From Chthonomonadales bacterium (GTDB lineage Bacteria > Armatimonadota > Chthonomonadetes > Chthonomonadales > CAJBBX01): a stretch of 64,000 nt of DNA. Below the pieces are notes generated by a model. The model worked only from the letters and a program-made list of their open reading frames with translations. It ran no database searches and was not told the origin of the DNA. Below are positions 36,114 to 45,122 of the stretch, in pieces. The stretch spans positions 62,001 to 126,000 of the forward strand of contig DAIDHP010000006.1 of the NCBI GenBank assembly GCA_027459625.1. Direction: 5' to 3'. Position numbers and translations under genes: made by a program. Every line of letters starts with the position of its first letter. The first letter of the stretch is position 1.

Positions 36114-37124
36114 ATGAAAACCAGAGTGACAATCAAGGACATTGCTCGCCAGTTAAATTTATCCCACGCCACGGTCTCGCGAGCGCTAAATCGGTCGGAT
36201 GATCCTTTCATCTCCGCCGCAACGCGTGAACGCGTTCGTAAAACCGCGGAGGAGATGAATTATCAGCCTAATCAAGCCGCGCGTGCATTGGTGACGGGAA
36301 AAACCGGCATTATCACCATGTGGCTTTGGTCTGAAGGGAGGCAAGGAAGCTATCACGCCAGAGTCTCTCAATTCATGCAGGCGCAATTGGAGCCTGAGCC
36401 GTATCAGCTCATTATCGATTTGATGAGTTACAAAAGCCTTGGCTTCGGCAAGGAAAAGCTGATGTCCCCCTGGGCAGTGGATGGGATTATTGCTCATGAA
36501 GCGGATCCGGTCCTCCGTAAATTAAACGGCTACAGCGCCACATTTCCCATTCCCATCGTGAGCATGGGGGCGTATCAGTTAATGTACACACACGACTTGG
36601 TGGGGGTGGATATTCGGCCGGGATCGGATGCGGCGATGGATCATCTAATTTTAGGCGGAAGAAAACGGATTGCCTACCTTACAGACGATCTTCCTCATCG
36701 CGTCACGGACGCCCGATATGTAGCGTACACCGTCAAAATGGAACAAGCGGGTTTCCCGACGGAATTCATTCCTTTGGAGAACCCTCTGAGAGCTGTTGTG
36801 CGCACCAAAATGCGTGAATATTTGGAAAGTCACCAACCACCGGAAGCCATATTCTGCCATAACGATGATATGGCTATCGCCGCCTACCGCGCCTTGTGCG
36901 ACTTGAGCATTCGATGCCCGGACGATGTGGCGTTGGTGGGTTGCGACGGCATAGAGGATACGGAGTACTTGGAAACGCCCATCACCACTATCGTGCAGCC
37001 GATGGAGAGGATGTGCGAGCTTGCCTGGGAGTACCTCAGCCGTCGAATGAAAGACCCTTCCACCCCAATCCAACAGACTTGGCTGCCTGCGAAGTTGGAA
37101 ATTAGGAAATCATCCATGAGTTAA
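36114..37124 (+). CDS. LacI-family transcriptional regulator
   Basis: 336 residues from ATG 36114. The helix-turn-helix is VTIKDIARQLNLSHATVSRA, then the hinge helix NQAARALVTGKTGIITMW, and a sugar-binding-protein-like sensor domain with DAAMDHLILGGRKRIAYLTD and PDDVALVGCDGIEDTEYLE. It should bind operator DNA and release it on binding a sugar or metabolite. The frame is open from 36066, but that region lies at the expected transcription start, so the later ATG is preferred despite a weak ribosome site. Neighbours are a pseudopilin, a lipoprotein and a sialidase-like protein downstream; the target is unknown. Confidence 0.92.
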   Translation: MKTRVTIKDIARQLNLSHATVSRALNRSDDPFISAATRERVRKTAEEMNYQPNQAARALVTGKTGIITMWLWSEGRQGSYHARVSQFMQAQLEPEPYQLIIDLMSYKSLGFGKEKLMSPWAVDGIIAHEADPVLRKLNGYSATFPIPIVSMGAYQLMYTHDLVGVDIRPGSDAAMDHLILGGRKRIAYLTDDLPHRVTDARYVAYTVKMEQAGFPTEFIPLENPLRAVVRTKMREYLESHQPPEAIFCHNDDMAIAAYRALCDLSIRCPDDVALVGCDGIEDTEYLETPITTIVQPMERMCELAWEYLSRRMKDPSTPIQQTWLPAKLEIRKSSMS

Positions 37125-37252
37125 GGTCATTGCGAAATTTGATGTCAAGTTTTATCAGCGAATAATTGCATAGCGATATTAGCCTCGTATTCCGAATTTA
37201 ACAATTGCCGATTTTTTTGTTTATGGTTGGAAGGATTTTCCATTAATATCAT

Positions 37253-37266
37253 TTGATTGAGATCAA
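37253..37266. promoter_or_regulatory. FNR/CRP-family consensus box
   Basis: TTGAT-TGAG-ATCAA is an exact match to the FNR consensus TTGAT-N4-ATCAA. It lies 97 bases upstream of the pseudopilin start, a workable activator distance. No FNR/CRP protein is encoded in the window, so this rests on the match alone. Confidence 0.4.
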
Positions 37267-37362
37267 TAACTATGTTTTTGCGGAAATTTGTGATTAATTG
37301 CCATTTTTCATGACAGACCCACACTTTCGTATTGCGTCGATTTATTTGGAAGGAGCATAAGG

Positions 37363-38160
37363 ATGAAAAAAACAGCGTTTACGCTTATTGAACTGCTCGT
37401 AGTTATTGCTATTATAGCTATACTTGCGGCAATCCTGTTTCCTGTCTTCGCCCAAGCCAGGGAAAAGGCGCGACAAGCGGTATGCGAATCCAATTTGAAA
37501 CAGATCGGACTTGGCTTGATGATGTACACCCAGGACTATGACGAAACCTATCCTCATGAAAACTATATGTCCAGTTGGCCCTGGTACACTTGGTCCAGCG
37601 CATGGTGCATACAGCCGTATCTGAAAAGCAAAGGGATATACACCTGCCCCTCGGATAGTTTTCAAACCACGAACATGACACCGCAACAATTCGGATTGAG
37701 GCCCACCCAAACCCCGTCGCCGATCAGCTACATGCCAAATGCGATCGGTCCCAAATGGGGTGGCATGTTCGGCGTGAGCAACGCTCAAGGACTATTTTCC
37801 TACCAAGGATACGCGGGAGGTGCTGGAGTGAATGTGACGGACGCCAGCATTCAGGATCCTTCGAATCTTTTCGCGATTGTGGAAGGAATGCCGCAAATAT
37901 ACGGTCATTATTGGGGATGCGGACAATGGCTCAACAGCGAGTGCGACTGGTGCTATCAATGGTGGAACGGCCCCACCAATGCCATCACCATGGATTGGGA
38001 GGTGTATGTGTACGCCTTCGCCTCCTCCGGTGACCCATCCTATCCTGCGTGGCAGAAACATTCGGGAGGCAGCAATGTGCTGTTCGCTGACGGGCATGTT
38101 AAAGCCGTACGATCCGGGGAGTTTATTAAGCCCGCCCATTGGATTATTAACATCAACTGA
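37363..38160 (+). CDS. DUF1559-type pseudopilin with H-X9-DG motif
   Basis: 265 residues. [20 protein letters not shown] is the prepilin cleavage/methylation segment, followed by [20 protein letters not shown] and [19 protein letters not shown]. The C-terminus has [17 protein letters not shown], where His precedes DG by nine residues, the defining H-X9-DG motif. It is rich in Trp and Tyr in the middle. It should be processed by prepilin peptidase and displayed at the envelope. GGAAGGAG precedes the ATG. A lipoprotein gene follows after 24 bases, mirroring the arrangement at 20.6-21.6 kb. Confidence 0.9.
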   Translation: MKKTAFTLIELLVVIAIIAILAAILFPVFAQAREKARQAVCESNLKQIGLGLMMYTQDYDETYPHENYMSSWPWYTWSSAWCIQPYLKSKGIYTCPSDSFQTTNMTPQQFGLRPTQTPSPISYMPNAIGPKWGGMFGVSNAQGLFSYQGYAGGAGVNVTDASIQDPSNLFAIVEGMPQIYGHYWGCGQWLNSECDWCYQWWNGPTNAITMDWEVYVYAFASSGDPSYPAWQKHSGGSNVLFADGHVKAVRSGEFIKPAHWIININ

Positions 38161-38184
38161 CATGAACTGCAAAAGGAGCGACAA

Positions 38185-38484
38185 ATGAGGAAAATAGCGC
38201 TTTTATGCGCCTCTTTCGTACTTGCCACCATGGCGATCGGATTCGTGTCCGGATGCCAGCAACAGAATAACGGGTTGGATAAGTCCGAGCAGCGGATGGC
38301 AGATCGACTTACGGAGATCGCGCGGAAATCAGGCGGGGACTGGAACAAGGTGTCCCAGGCGGACAAGGATTATGTTGTCAATCAGATTTGTCATGGCAGC
38401 GTGCAGTCCGCTGAGATTCTGGTGGCGATGAAAGCGCATAAACCACAACCTGTCACTCCGGGCGCTCGTCCCGGCCAACAATAA
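38185..38484 (+). CDS. Small lipoprotein following a pseudopilin
   Basis: 99 residues. The leader MRKIALLCASFVLATMAIG ends in lipobox FVSGC, so the mature protein is about 75 residues and lipid-anchored. It is charged and helical (KSEQRMADRLTEIARKSGGD) with a Pro-rich end. AAAAGGAG precedes the ATG. I know similar small partners behind H-X9-DG proteins but no assigned function. It is closed off by a strong terminator 50 bases downstream. Confidence 0.7.
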   Translation: MRKIALLCASFVLATMAIGFVSGCQQQNNGLDKSEQRMADRLTEIARKSGGDWNKVSQADKDYVVNQICHGSVQSAEILVAMKAHKPQPVTPGARPGQQ

Positions 38485-38533
38485 TGGCATGTTATGCGGA
38501 TTTGTGATATAGTGATGAGTTGATAAATATTAT

Positions 38534-38560
38534 GAGGGGGATCACCCCCCTCTTTTTTTT
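38534..38560 (+). terminator. Strong intrinsic terminator
   Basis: GAGGGGG (38534-38540), loop ATCA, and a complementary C-rich arm ending CCCCCTC by 38552, followed by eight T. It closes the pseudopilin-lipoprotein unit. Confidence 0.9.
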
Positions 38561-38605
38561 GTTCGCTTTCATTTCACCTTACATCATTTGAAAGGCTATA
38601 AATCG

Positions 38606-39715
38606 ATGTCCGATGTCATACCCATCGCATCCGTCCCCGGCGTAGTCATTGACCATCTTCCCGCTTCATCCGAATGCTACATAGGATCCCCTTCGCTCGC
38701 CGTAATGCCGGACGGAACATATGTGGCGTCTCACGATATTTTCGGCCCTGGGAGCGGATTTAATCAAACCGAAATCTTCATCTCATACGATCAAGGGCGA
38801 ACATGGATTCCACGATCGGAGATCGAAGGACAATTCTGGTCATCCCTGTTTTTACACAATGGATATCTCTATCTTATGGGGACCTCCGAAGAGTATGGGA
38901 ATGCGATCATCAGGAGATCGGAGGACGGCGGAGGAACATGGACCACTCCAACATCCGAATTCAATGGTCTTTTAATGACTAACGCCAAATATCATTGCGC
39001 ACCGGTGCCCATTGTTACACACAATGGGCGGATTTGGAGGGCGATGGAGGACGCCATGGGGCAAGGGGCGTGGCCGACGCACTTTCGCAGTTTCATGATG
39101 TCCGCTCCAGCCGATGCGGACCCGCTTCGAGCGGATAGTTGGACATGCACCAATTGCATTGAGAGGAATCCCAATTGGCTTGAAGGGTCGTTTCAGGGCT
39201 GGTTGGAGGGAAATGCAATGGTGTCGCCAACGGGGGAAATCGTGAATATTCTGCGAGTTGATTACCCCGGGGACAATGAAAAAGCTGCATTGGTGCGTAT
39301 TTCCCCGGATGGATTAAACTCCGAGTTTGACCCTCAAAATGATTTTATCCCGTTTCCGGGGGGGAGCAAAAAATTCACCATTCGATACGATACGCTCTCA
39401 AATGGGTATTGGGCGCTCGTGAACCCCGTCATCGGAGCGCATCCCGAACTGTCTCCGGGAAATGTGCGCAACATTCTCGCGCTCTCATTTTCGTCCGACC
39501 TACGCCATTGGGAGATGAGGTCCATTTTGCTTAGCTATCCGGAAATGCAATATCACGCTTTTCAATACGTGGATTGGCTCATTCACGGAGAGGACATCAT
39601 CGCTGTCTCACGCACGGCTTATGATGACGGTTTAGGCGGCGCTCACACCCAGCACGACGCGAACTTCATGACGTTTCACAGGTTCGAGGGTTTTCGACAG
39701 TGGAACGGTGTGTGA
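38606..39715 (+). CDS. Sialidase-fold (BNR/Asp-box) protein
   Basis: 369 residues with no signal peptide. It is a six-bladed propeller candidate with the Asp-box SYDQGRTW near residue 59 and a degenerate copy SEDGGGTW near residue 107. Similar proteins are annotated as exo-alpha-sialidase or neuraminidase-like, but the arginine triad of true sialidases is not evident to me, so the reaction is open. ATG 38606 follows GAAAGG; TTG 38588 is the other candidate. It is transcribed alone after the terminator at 38560. Confidence 0.65.
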   Translation: MSDVIPIASVPGVVIDHLPASSECYIGSPSLAVMPDGTYVASHDIFGPGSGFNQTEIFISYDQGRTWIPRSEIEGQFWSSLFLHNGYLYLMGTSEEYGNAIIRRSEDGGGTWTTPTSEFNGLLMTNAKYHCAPVPIVTHNGRIWRAMEDAMGQGAWPTHFRSFMMSAPADADPLRADSWTCTNCIERNPNWLEGSFQGWLEGNAMVSPTGEIVNILRVDYPGDNEKAALVRISPDGLNSEFDPQNDFIPFPGGSKKFTIRYDTLSNGYWALVNPVIGAHPELSPGNVRNILALSFSSDLRHWEMRSILLSYPEMQYHAFQYVDWLIHGEDIIAVSRTAYDDGLGGAHTQHDANFMTFHRFEGFRQWNGV

Positions 39716-39841
39716 GAGGAATCGCCGTTTTAGGAGGCCTTTATATGAGTAATAGGACTTGTGTAATGCCATGATCTCCCATTCATCCCATTGGTGTTAT
39801 CCATTAAAACCCCACTAATCATTTTTATCCAGTGCCCTCAT

Positions 39842-41266
39842 TCACGCCAAATTCATTGCGAAAATGCGCAAGTCGCTCATCTCCTCCATCGCATACCGCA
39901 CACCCTCTCTGCCTAATCCCGAGCTTTTAACCCCTCCGTATGGCATGCCGTCCATCCGATAGGTTGGAGCGTCGTTAAGGATCACCCCTCCCGTCTCCAG
40001 TCCCTCGAATGCTTGGAACGCCTTGCGAATGTCGTTAGTAAACACGCCCGCTTGCAATCCGTAGGACGAGTCGTTCACCTTTGCCAACGCTTCATCCCAA
40101 GTCTTATATGGAGAGACGATGACCACCGGTCCGAATACCTCCTCGCAGGAGACCTTCATGGATGGCGGAACATTGGCGAGCACGGTCGGCTCCACCAATC
40201 GTCCTGTTCGAACTCCGCCGGTTAATGTTTCGGCGCCGTTTTCGACAGCCTCGTTGATCCATCTTTCCACACGCTCGGCCTCCCTGTCGCTGATCATAGG
40301 ACCCACTTGAGTCGCTTCATCCAGGGGGTTCCCCATGCGCAAGTCTTGTACCAAGGGGACAAATACGGAGAGGAACCTATCGTAAACCTTCTCCGCCACG
40401 AAAATACGTTGGACGGAGATGCATGTTTGCCCTGCGTAGACAAACCCTCCCGCGACGCAACGCTGAATGGCGAAATCCAAGTCCGCATCCGAATCGATCA
40501 CCACCGCCGCGTTGCCTCCAAGTTCCAAAGTCACCTTCTTGTTTCCGGCAAGCGAGCGAAGACGCCAACCCACCTGAGCGCTTCCAGTGAAGGAGAGCAT
40601 CCGAGGGCGGGGGTCGGTGACGAGTCGTTCCGCAATTTCGTTTCGCGGGGCGACAATGTTCAACGCCCCCTTGGGAATGCCAGTATCCTCCGCCAACTCA
40701 GCGAAGAGGAGAGCGGCGCCCGGGGCGAGAGGGGAGGGTTTCCAGATAACGGAACAGCCCACGGCGAGAGCGGGCGCCACCTTGTGCATGCCTAGGTTCA
40801 GCGGGAAGTTGTAGGGGGTTATCCCAACGATAGGACCTACTGGGAATCTCCGGATGATTCCCAGCCTGGAAACGGACAAGGAGTTCAGGTCCAGAGGTGT
40901 CACCACTCCGCCGATGCGCTTCGCCTCCTCCTCTGCGAGAGTAAGGACGTTGATAGCGCGATCCACTTCCACGCGAGCGTCCCGAATCGGCTTGCCCGCC
41001 TCAAGGGAGATGGTTTGAGCGAAATCCTCATGCCGTTGCCGCACACCATCGCATAGACGCATAAGAATTTCCGCTCTCTGATAACTGGGCATGGCTCGCA
41101 TTTTCGGGAACGCCTCGCAAGCGGTGGATATCGCATTCTCCAAATCCGCCTCACTGGCGTAAGGAGCTATGGCGACCGTTTCGCCGTCATATGGGTTTTG
41201 CACCGTTAACTCCTCATCACCATCAATCCATTCCCCCCCGATCCACATCCGATATCTTCTTGACAT
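39842..41266 (-). CDS. NAD(P)-dependent aldehyde dehydrogenase
   Basis: 474 residues, the normal length. Substrate-cofactor landmarks are WKPSPLAPGAALLFAE, LSFTGSAQVGW, the general base in LELGGNAA and the nucleophile in AGQTCISVQR; C-terminal EVFGPVVIVSPYK and GVKSSGLGREG complete the fold. It oxidises an aldehyde to an acid in the cytoplasm; the sequence is closest in feel to lactaldehyde or non-phosphorylating glyceraldehyde-3-phosphate dehydrogenases, which I cannot separate here. ATG 41264-41266 has GGAGG seven bases upstream. It stands alone between convergent and codirectional units. Confidence 0.92.
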   Translation of the reverse strand: MSRRYRMWIGGEWIDGDEELTVQNPYDGETVAIAPYASEADLENAISTACEAFPKMRAMPSYQRAEILMRLCDGVRQRHEDFAQTISLEAGKPIRDARVEVDRAINVLTLAEEEAKRIGGVVTPLDLNSLSVSRLGIIRRFPVGPIVGITPYNFPLNLGMHKVAPALAVGCSVIWKPSPLAPGAALLFAELAEDTGIPKGALNIVAPRNEIAERLVTDPRPRMLSFTGSAQVGWRLRSLAGNKKVTLELGGNAAVVIDSDADLDFAIQRCVAGGFVYAGQTCISVQRIFVAEKVYDRFLSVFVPLVQDLRMGNPLDEATQVGPMISDREAERVERWINEAVENGAETLTGGVRTGRLVEPTVLANVPPSMKVSCEEVFGPVVIVSPYKTWDEALAKVNDSSYGLQAGVFTNDIRKAFQAFEGLETGGVILNDAPTYRMDGMPYGGVKSSGLGREGVRYAMEEMSDLRIFAMNLA

Positions 41267-41459
41267 GCCATTACCTCCGCGAATACGCTGCATACGCACC
41301 ATTCAAAGGTATTATACTGCAGGCATGATGTCAGCCATGATGAATTAGCTCCATAGGATTCCTCGGATCGATTTTCATGAGGTCGTTTTCGTTCAAAAGT
41401 GTAACAGGGAAGAGGTTATAAGCACATGGGGGAGAAAGTCGAAGTCGGGGTGTGTTCCA

Positions 41460-44400
41460 TCAATTCCATGGCAGGTGGTTTCTAAAAGATACCGTTCCAT
41501 TCAAATAGGAGAGGATTTTCTTCGCCGCGTTGACATACGATTCCGGGGTGGCGGGAATGATCGTCACACTATGGTTGTTGTTTCCGACAAGCAGATGGTT
41601 GCCATGCGGGGAGTAATCCAACCAGTTAATAACGCCCGCTTGATTTTGAATAAGCATGATGGGATTAGCCATTCGATGTTTTTTCCAGGAGGCAAGCACA
41701 TCGCTCACGTTCCAAATTCGGATCGTCCCATCCATTCCACCGATCGCAATTTTATCCCCCTTGCGATTGAAAACCGCGCAAAGGGCTTCGCCCAACCCGC
41801 CTTGTATCTTTCCAATGAGGGTGCCGGTGTGCGAATCCCAAAAATAAACGTGATGATCGCTATCCGCAGCAATGGCGATTTTTCCATTTGGCGAAAAACA
41901 CGCCATATAGGGATGGTTTGATATTTGCGTGAAATAACCCGCCACTCTTCCCGAGGGAAGCAAACGAAATAGAATTCGACCGGTTTTGGCATCCCAGATG
42001 ATGGAACTTCCATCCCTGCTGGAGGAGATAATGCGCTTTGCATTCGGCGAGAACAGAGCGGTGTAAATGTTGGCTAAATGCCCGGTCATTTTAATGATGC
42101 GCGCGCCGGTGCGAACATCCCACAGGCTAATCGAGCCATCATATCCGGCGGTGAGCATGATCTTGCCGTCGGGCGAATACTGAACCGATTCAGCAGCGCC
42201 ATCGTTCGTATGAAACTGCCTAAAAACATCGGGACTGCCCGAGTAATAGGTGACTCGCCAAATTCTTATCAAGCCATCCACGCAAGCCGCTGCAATCTCC
42301 TTTCCATCAGGAGAAAGGTCGCAATATGTGATCGCGGATGGAGAAACCACACTCATTAGGGGATAATTTTTCTTTCGGTTGATGATGTTGAGATCACCAC
42401 CATGGGAGGAAAAATAAAATTCATCGCCTTTCTTGTTAAATGAGACATCGCTAATAACGGCTCCGGTGCTAAATTGAATCTGATTTGTGAAGAGCCACAC
42501 TTTGGCGGTATGGTCCTGACTTGCCGTGACTAACTCCCGGGAATGGGGGGAAAAGCTCGTCGCCATCACCGGTCCTGAGTGAGCGTCAATCGTGTATATT
42601 GGCGATTGATTTCCATCGGTGGCCCACACAAATGCAAGATTGTCCTTGCCCCCCGATGCCAGATAAGTGTGCATTGTCGATCCCTCCACATCCCAAACCC
42701 AGTCCCTTTGTCCGAGATAGTTTTTATATATCCGGTTCTCACGCCATTCCCACGCTCTCACCATGCCTGACTTATCGGAAAAAAGAATTAGACTGTTGTA
42801 CCATGCGAAGTTGACGCAAAGAATTGGCGCGGGGCTGTTGGGCGCAGCATATTGAGTGCCATTCGTAAAACTTTTCAGCAACATGCCGGTTTTAAGGTTC
42901 CACACTTTGATGATGCCATCATTTCCTCCCGTGACAACCTCCTGGTCATCATGTGAAATCGCCACCGACCAAAGGAATGTCATATCCATTTCGGAAGGAT
43001 TCTTGCAGAGAAGCCAGGAAGTGTGATTATGCAAATCATAGACCCGCGCTGTAAACATCAAATTATGCATTGCGACGGTTACCACGTACCGGCTATCATC
43101 CGATATGGCGGCAGTCATGACGGGAATATGTGAATCGGGTGGCGCGGTCCATACAGGCGTTCTACGATCTGACACGCCCCCTCTTGCATTCCATAATTGC
43201 ACGCCGGATTCATCGCTTGCGGTTAAAATGTACTGGCCGTCTCTGCTAAAAACGGCAGAGTTGATGTTTTGGACTGCATTCGGATTCCTTTGAACGAGAA
43301 GAGTTTGTAACAGTTTGCCGTTCTTCGCATCCCAAATATAGGCGTATTTACCCTTTCCGGCTGTTAGGATGCGATGAGCATTATGCGAAAAGGAGGCGCA
43401 GAAAATGGGAACGGGATGTTTCAATGTCAGACGAAGGAAAATTCCTCGGTTGACTGCATTCGCCAAACCCTCCACAGCCGTTAACGAAGGGCGTTGATGC
43501 TGTCTTAACGCAGGCTCCACCGCTCTCAATCCGTATTCCAACGCCTCCACTCCCGTGGAGACGTTAGTTGCGAACGCTGAGGCTATGCGCCCGGACATTG
43601 AATCGATGTAAAGAGCGTCCTTTCGACTCCGTTCTCTTTCCAGCTTCACCTCGTTTTTTTGCAATTGGAATTGCGTTTTAAGACGATGCGTGGAGTTATA
43701 AACGAAACTCAATTGCCTTTCCGCAGTGGTTTTTTTGCGTCGGGCGTCGGACAGGAAAGTCATCTCTCCTCTGATGGCGGATTTCAGTTTATTAATACCC
43801 GTTTGGAGAATAACGGTGCTGTGAGTGAGTAGTCTGTTTTGAAGCATGACGCGCTTGGCATCCATCTCCGTTTGTTTGGCGTATATCGTTTGATGAAATG
43901 CAAACCAAACAAGAATAAGCATTAACAACCAAAAAATGGTGGCTCTTAAAAATCCTACGGTTTCCGCTTTCCTTTGACGCCGCACCTCCTCTCCGGGCAT
44001 ATTGGCGTATATCCATTTTTTGGAGAACACTCGCTTGTATATTCTATTCCGGGAACGGAGTATTCCGTCCTCCTCCTTTACCACGCCTGCCAAACGCAAT
44101 ATGCTCGCCATGATATCCGTGGGCTCAAAACGAATCGGCGTTTTCCCCTTGAGGATTTTCGCATAGAGGAGCAAGATATTCACTTGATCGACTCCCTCCT
44201 CCTGGAGAAGGAAACGATTTCTTGCGAAAGCGAGGTTATCATCCATGCGCTCCGCTTGGGGGGTGAGAAAGGTTGCGGAACAAATCCGATCCACATCGTG
44301 CGGAGTGCGGGATTCCGAATCCTCCACGACGGCGCGGCATAATCGTTGCGTAAGATACGGATGCCCTCCGGTCCAATAAAGGATGCGTTTGATCAGCGTC

Positions 44401-45110
44401 TGTCCACTGCGCCCCGTCGCCTCCAATCCCTTCATTAAAGGTGTCACCTCCTCCTCGGAAAAGTCCGAAAGGTCGATGCGGTGCCCGATATTGAATGGAG
44501 TGGTGTAGGGATTTCGGATGAGATTTGATGGAATGGCGACACCAAGAAGGCAAAAGGTCAACCGCTCCATTTTCATTTGTTCGCTCCGTCGGTTGGCGCA
44601 TTCGCGTATCGCTGCGAAAAATTCATCCGCGGAGAAGGGGAGGCTTCTTACGGTGTCAATCTCATCCACGAAAATGACCAAAGGGGAGGGATCGTTAGCG
44701 AGGATGATATCGCGTAGCGCCGACATCCAACGTTGCACCGGGCTTAAATTGGTGTTAGAGACCCAAAAATCCTCGATTCGAGCATCCAAGTTGAACATCT
44801 CCGCAATGGAGTAAAGCAACCCAAAGTACCACTGCTCAATGGATACGTTTTGCCCTAAGGAGGAGAGGTCCAGCACTGTCACTCGCACTCCGTCGTTTCG
44901 AAGTCGGGACGCCACTCGCACCATGAGGGATGATTTGCCCACCTGTCGAGAATCAAGCACATAGCAGAACTGACCGGAGGAGAGAGAATGATATAAATCC
45001 TCGTCCGCTTTTCTCGCCACGTACGATGGGGCTTCCGGCGGAAGCGAACCACCAGTGATAAAATATGAAGACGATTGTAATGAAAAATTATCGTTGGTCT
45101 TCATGCTCAC
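41460..45110 (-). CDS. Membrane-anchored AAA_35-like ATPase with about 14 WD40 repeats
   Basis: 1216 residues. Residues about 17-340 form an AAA_35-like NTPase: opening ITGGSLPPEAPSYVARKADE, Walker A DSRQVGKSS (53-61), Walker B LVIFVDEID (144-152), and the family's YWTGGHPYLTQRL near 245. One membrane helix lies at about 387-409, with positive charges (RRQRK) before it, so the ATPase should be cytoplasmic and the rest outside. A coiled coil (about 412-500) and about 14 WD40 repeats (575-1195; for example AAACVDGLIRIWRV, TAGYDGSISLWDV) follow, enough for two seven-bladed propellers. GTG 45110 is used; AAGG overlaps the upstream stop. The regulator gene with a homologous ATPase ends 12 bases upstream. 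The ligand is unknown. Confidence 0.85.
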   Translation of the reverse strand: MSMKTNDNFSLQSSSYFITGGSLPPEAPSYVARKADEDLYHSLSSGQFCYVLDSRQVGKSSLMVRVASRLRNDGVRVTVLDLSSLGQNVSIEQWYFGLLYSIAEMFNLDARIEDFWVSNTNLSPVQRWMSALRDIILANDPSPLVIFVDEIDTVRSLPFSADEFFAAIRECANRRSEQMKMERLTFCLLGVAIPSNLIRNPYTTPFNIGHRIDLSDFSEEEVTPLMKGLEATGRSGQTLIKRILYWTGGHPYLTQRLCRAVVEDSESRTPHDVDRICSATFLTPQAERMDDNLAFARNRFLLQEEGVDQVNILLLYAKILKGKTPIRFEPTDIMASILRLAGVVKEEDGILRSRNRIYKRVFSKKWIYANMPGEEVRRQRKAETVGFLRATIFWLLMLILVWFAFHQTIYAKQTEMDAKRVMLQNRLLTHSTVILQTGINKLKSAIRGEMTFLSDARRKKTTAERQLSFVYNSTHRLKTQFQLQKNEVKLERERSRKDALYIDSMSGRIASAFATNVSTGVEALEYGLRAVEPALRQHQRPSLTAVEGLANAVNRGIFLRLTLKHPVPIFCASFSHNAHRILTAGKGKYAYIWDAKNGKLLQTLLVQRNPNAVQNINSAVFSRDGQYILTASDESGVQLWNARGGVSDRRTPVWTAPPDSHIPVMTAAISDDSRYVVTVAMHNLMFTARVYDLHNHTSWLLCKNPSEMDMTFLWSVAISHDDQEVVTGGNDGIIKVWNLKTGMLLKSFTNGTQYAAPNSPAPILCVNFAWYNSLILFSDKSGMVRAWEWRENRIYKNYLGQRDWVWDVEGSTMHTYLASGGKDNLAFVWATDGNQSPIYTIDAHSGPVMATSFSPHSRELVTASQDHTAKVWLFTNQIQFSTGAVISDVSFNKKGDEFYFSSHGGDLNIINRKKNYPLMSVVSPSAITYCDLSPDGKEIAAACVDGLIRIWRVTYYSGSPDVFRQFHTNDGAAESVQYSPDGKIMLTAGYDGSISLWDVRTGARIIKMTGHLANIYTALFSPNAKRIISSSRDGSSIIWDAKTGRILFRLLPSGRVAGYFTQISNHPYMACFSPNGKIAIAADSDHHVYFWDSHTGTLIGKIQGGLGEALCAVFNRKGDKIAIGGMDGTIRIWNVSDVLASWKKHRMANPIMLIQNQAGVINWLDYSPHGNHLLVGNNNHSVTIIPATPESYVNAAKKILSYLNGTVSFRNHLPWN

Positions 45111-45122
45111 GCGATGATTGCC

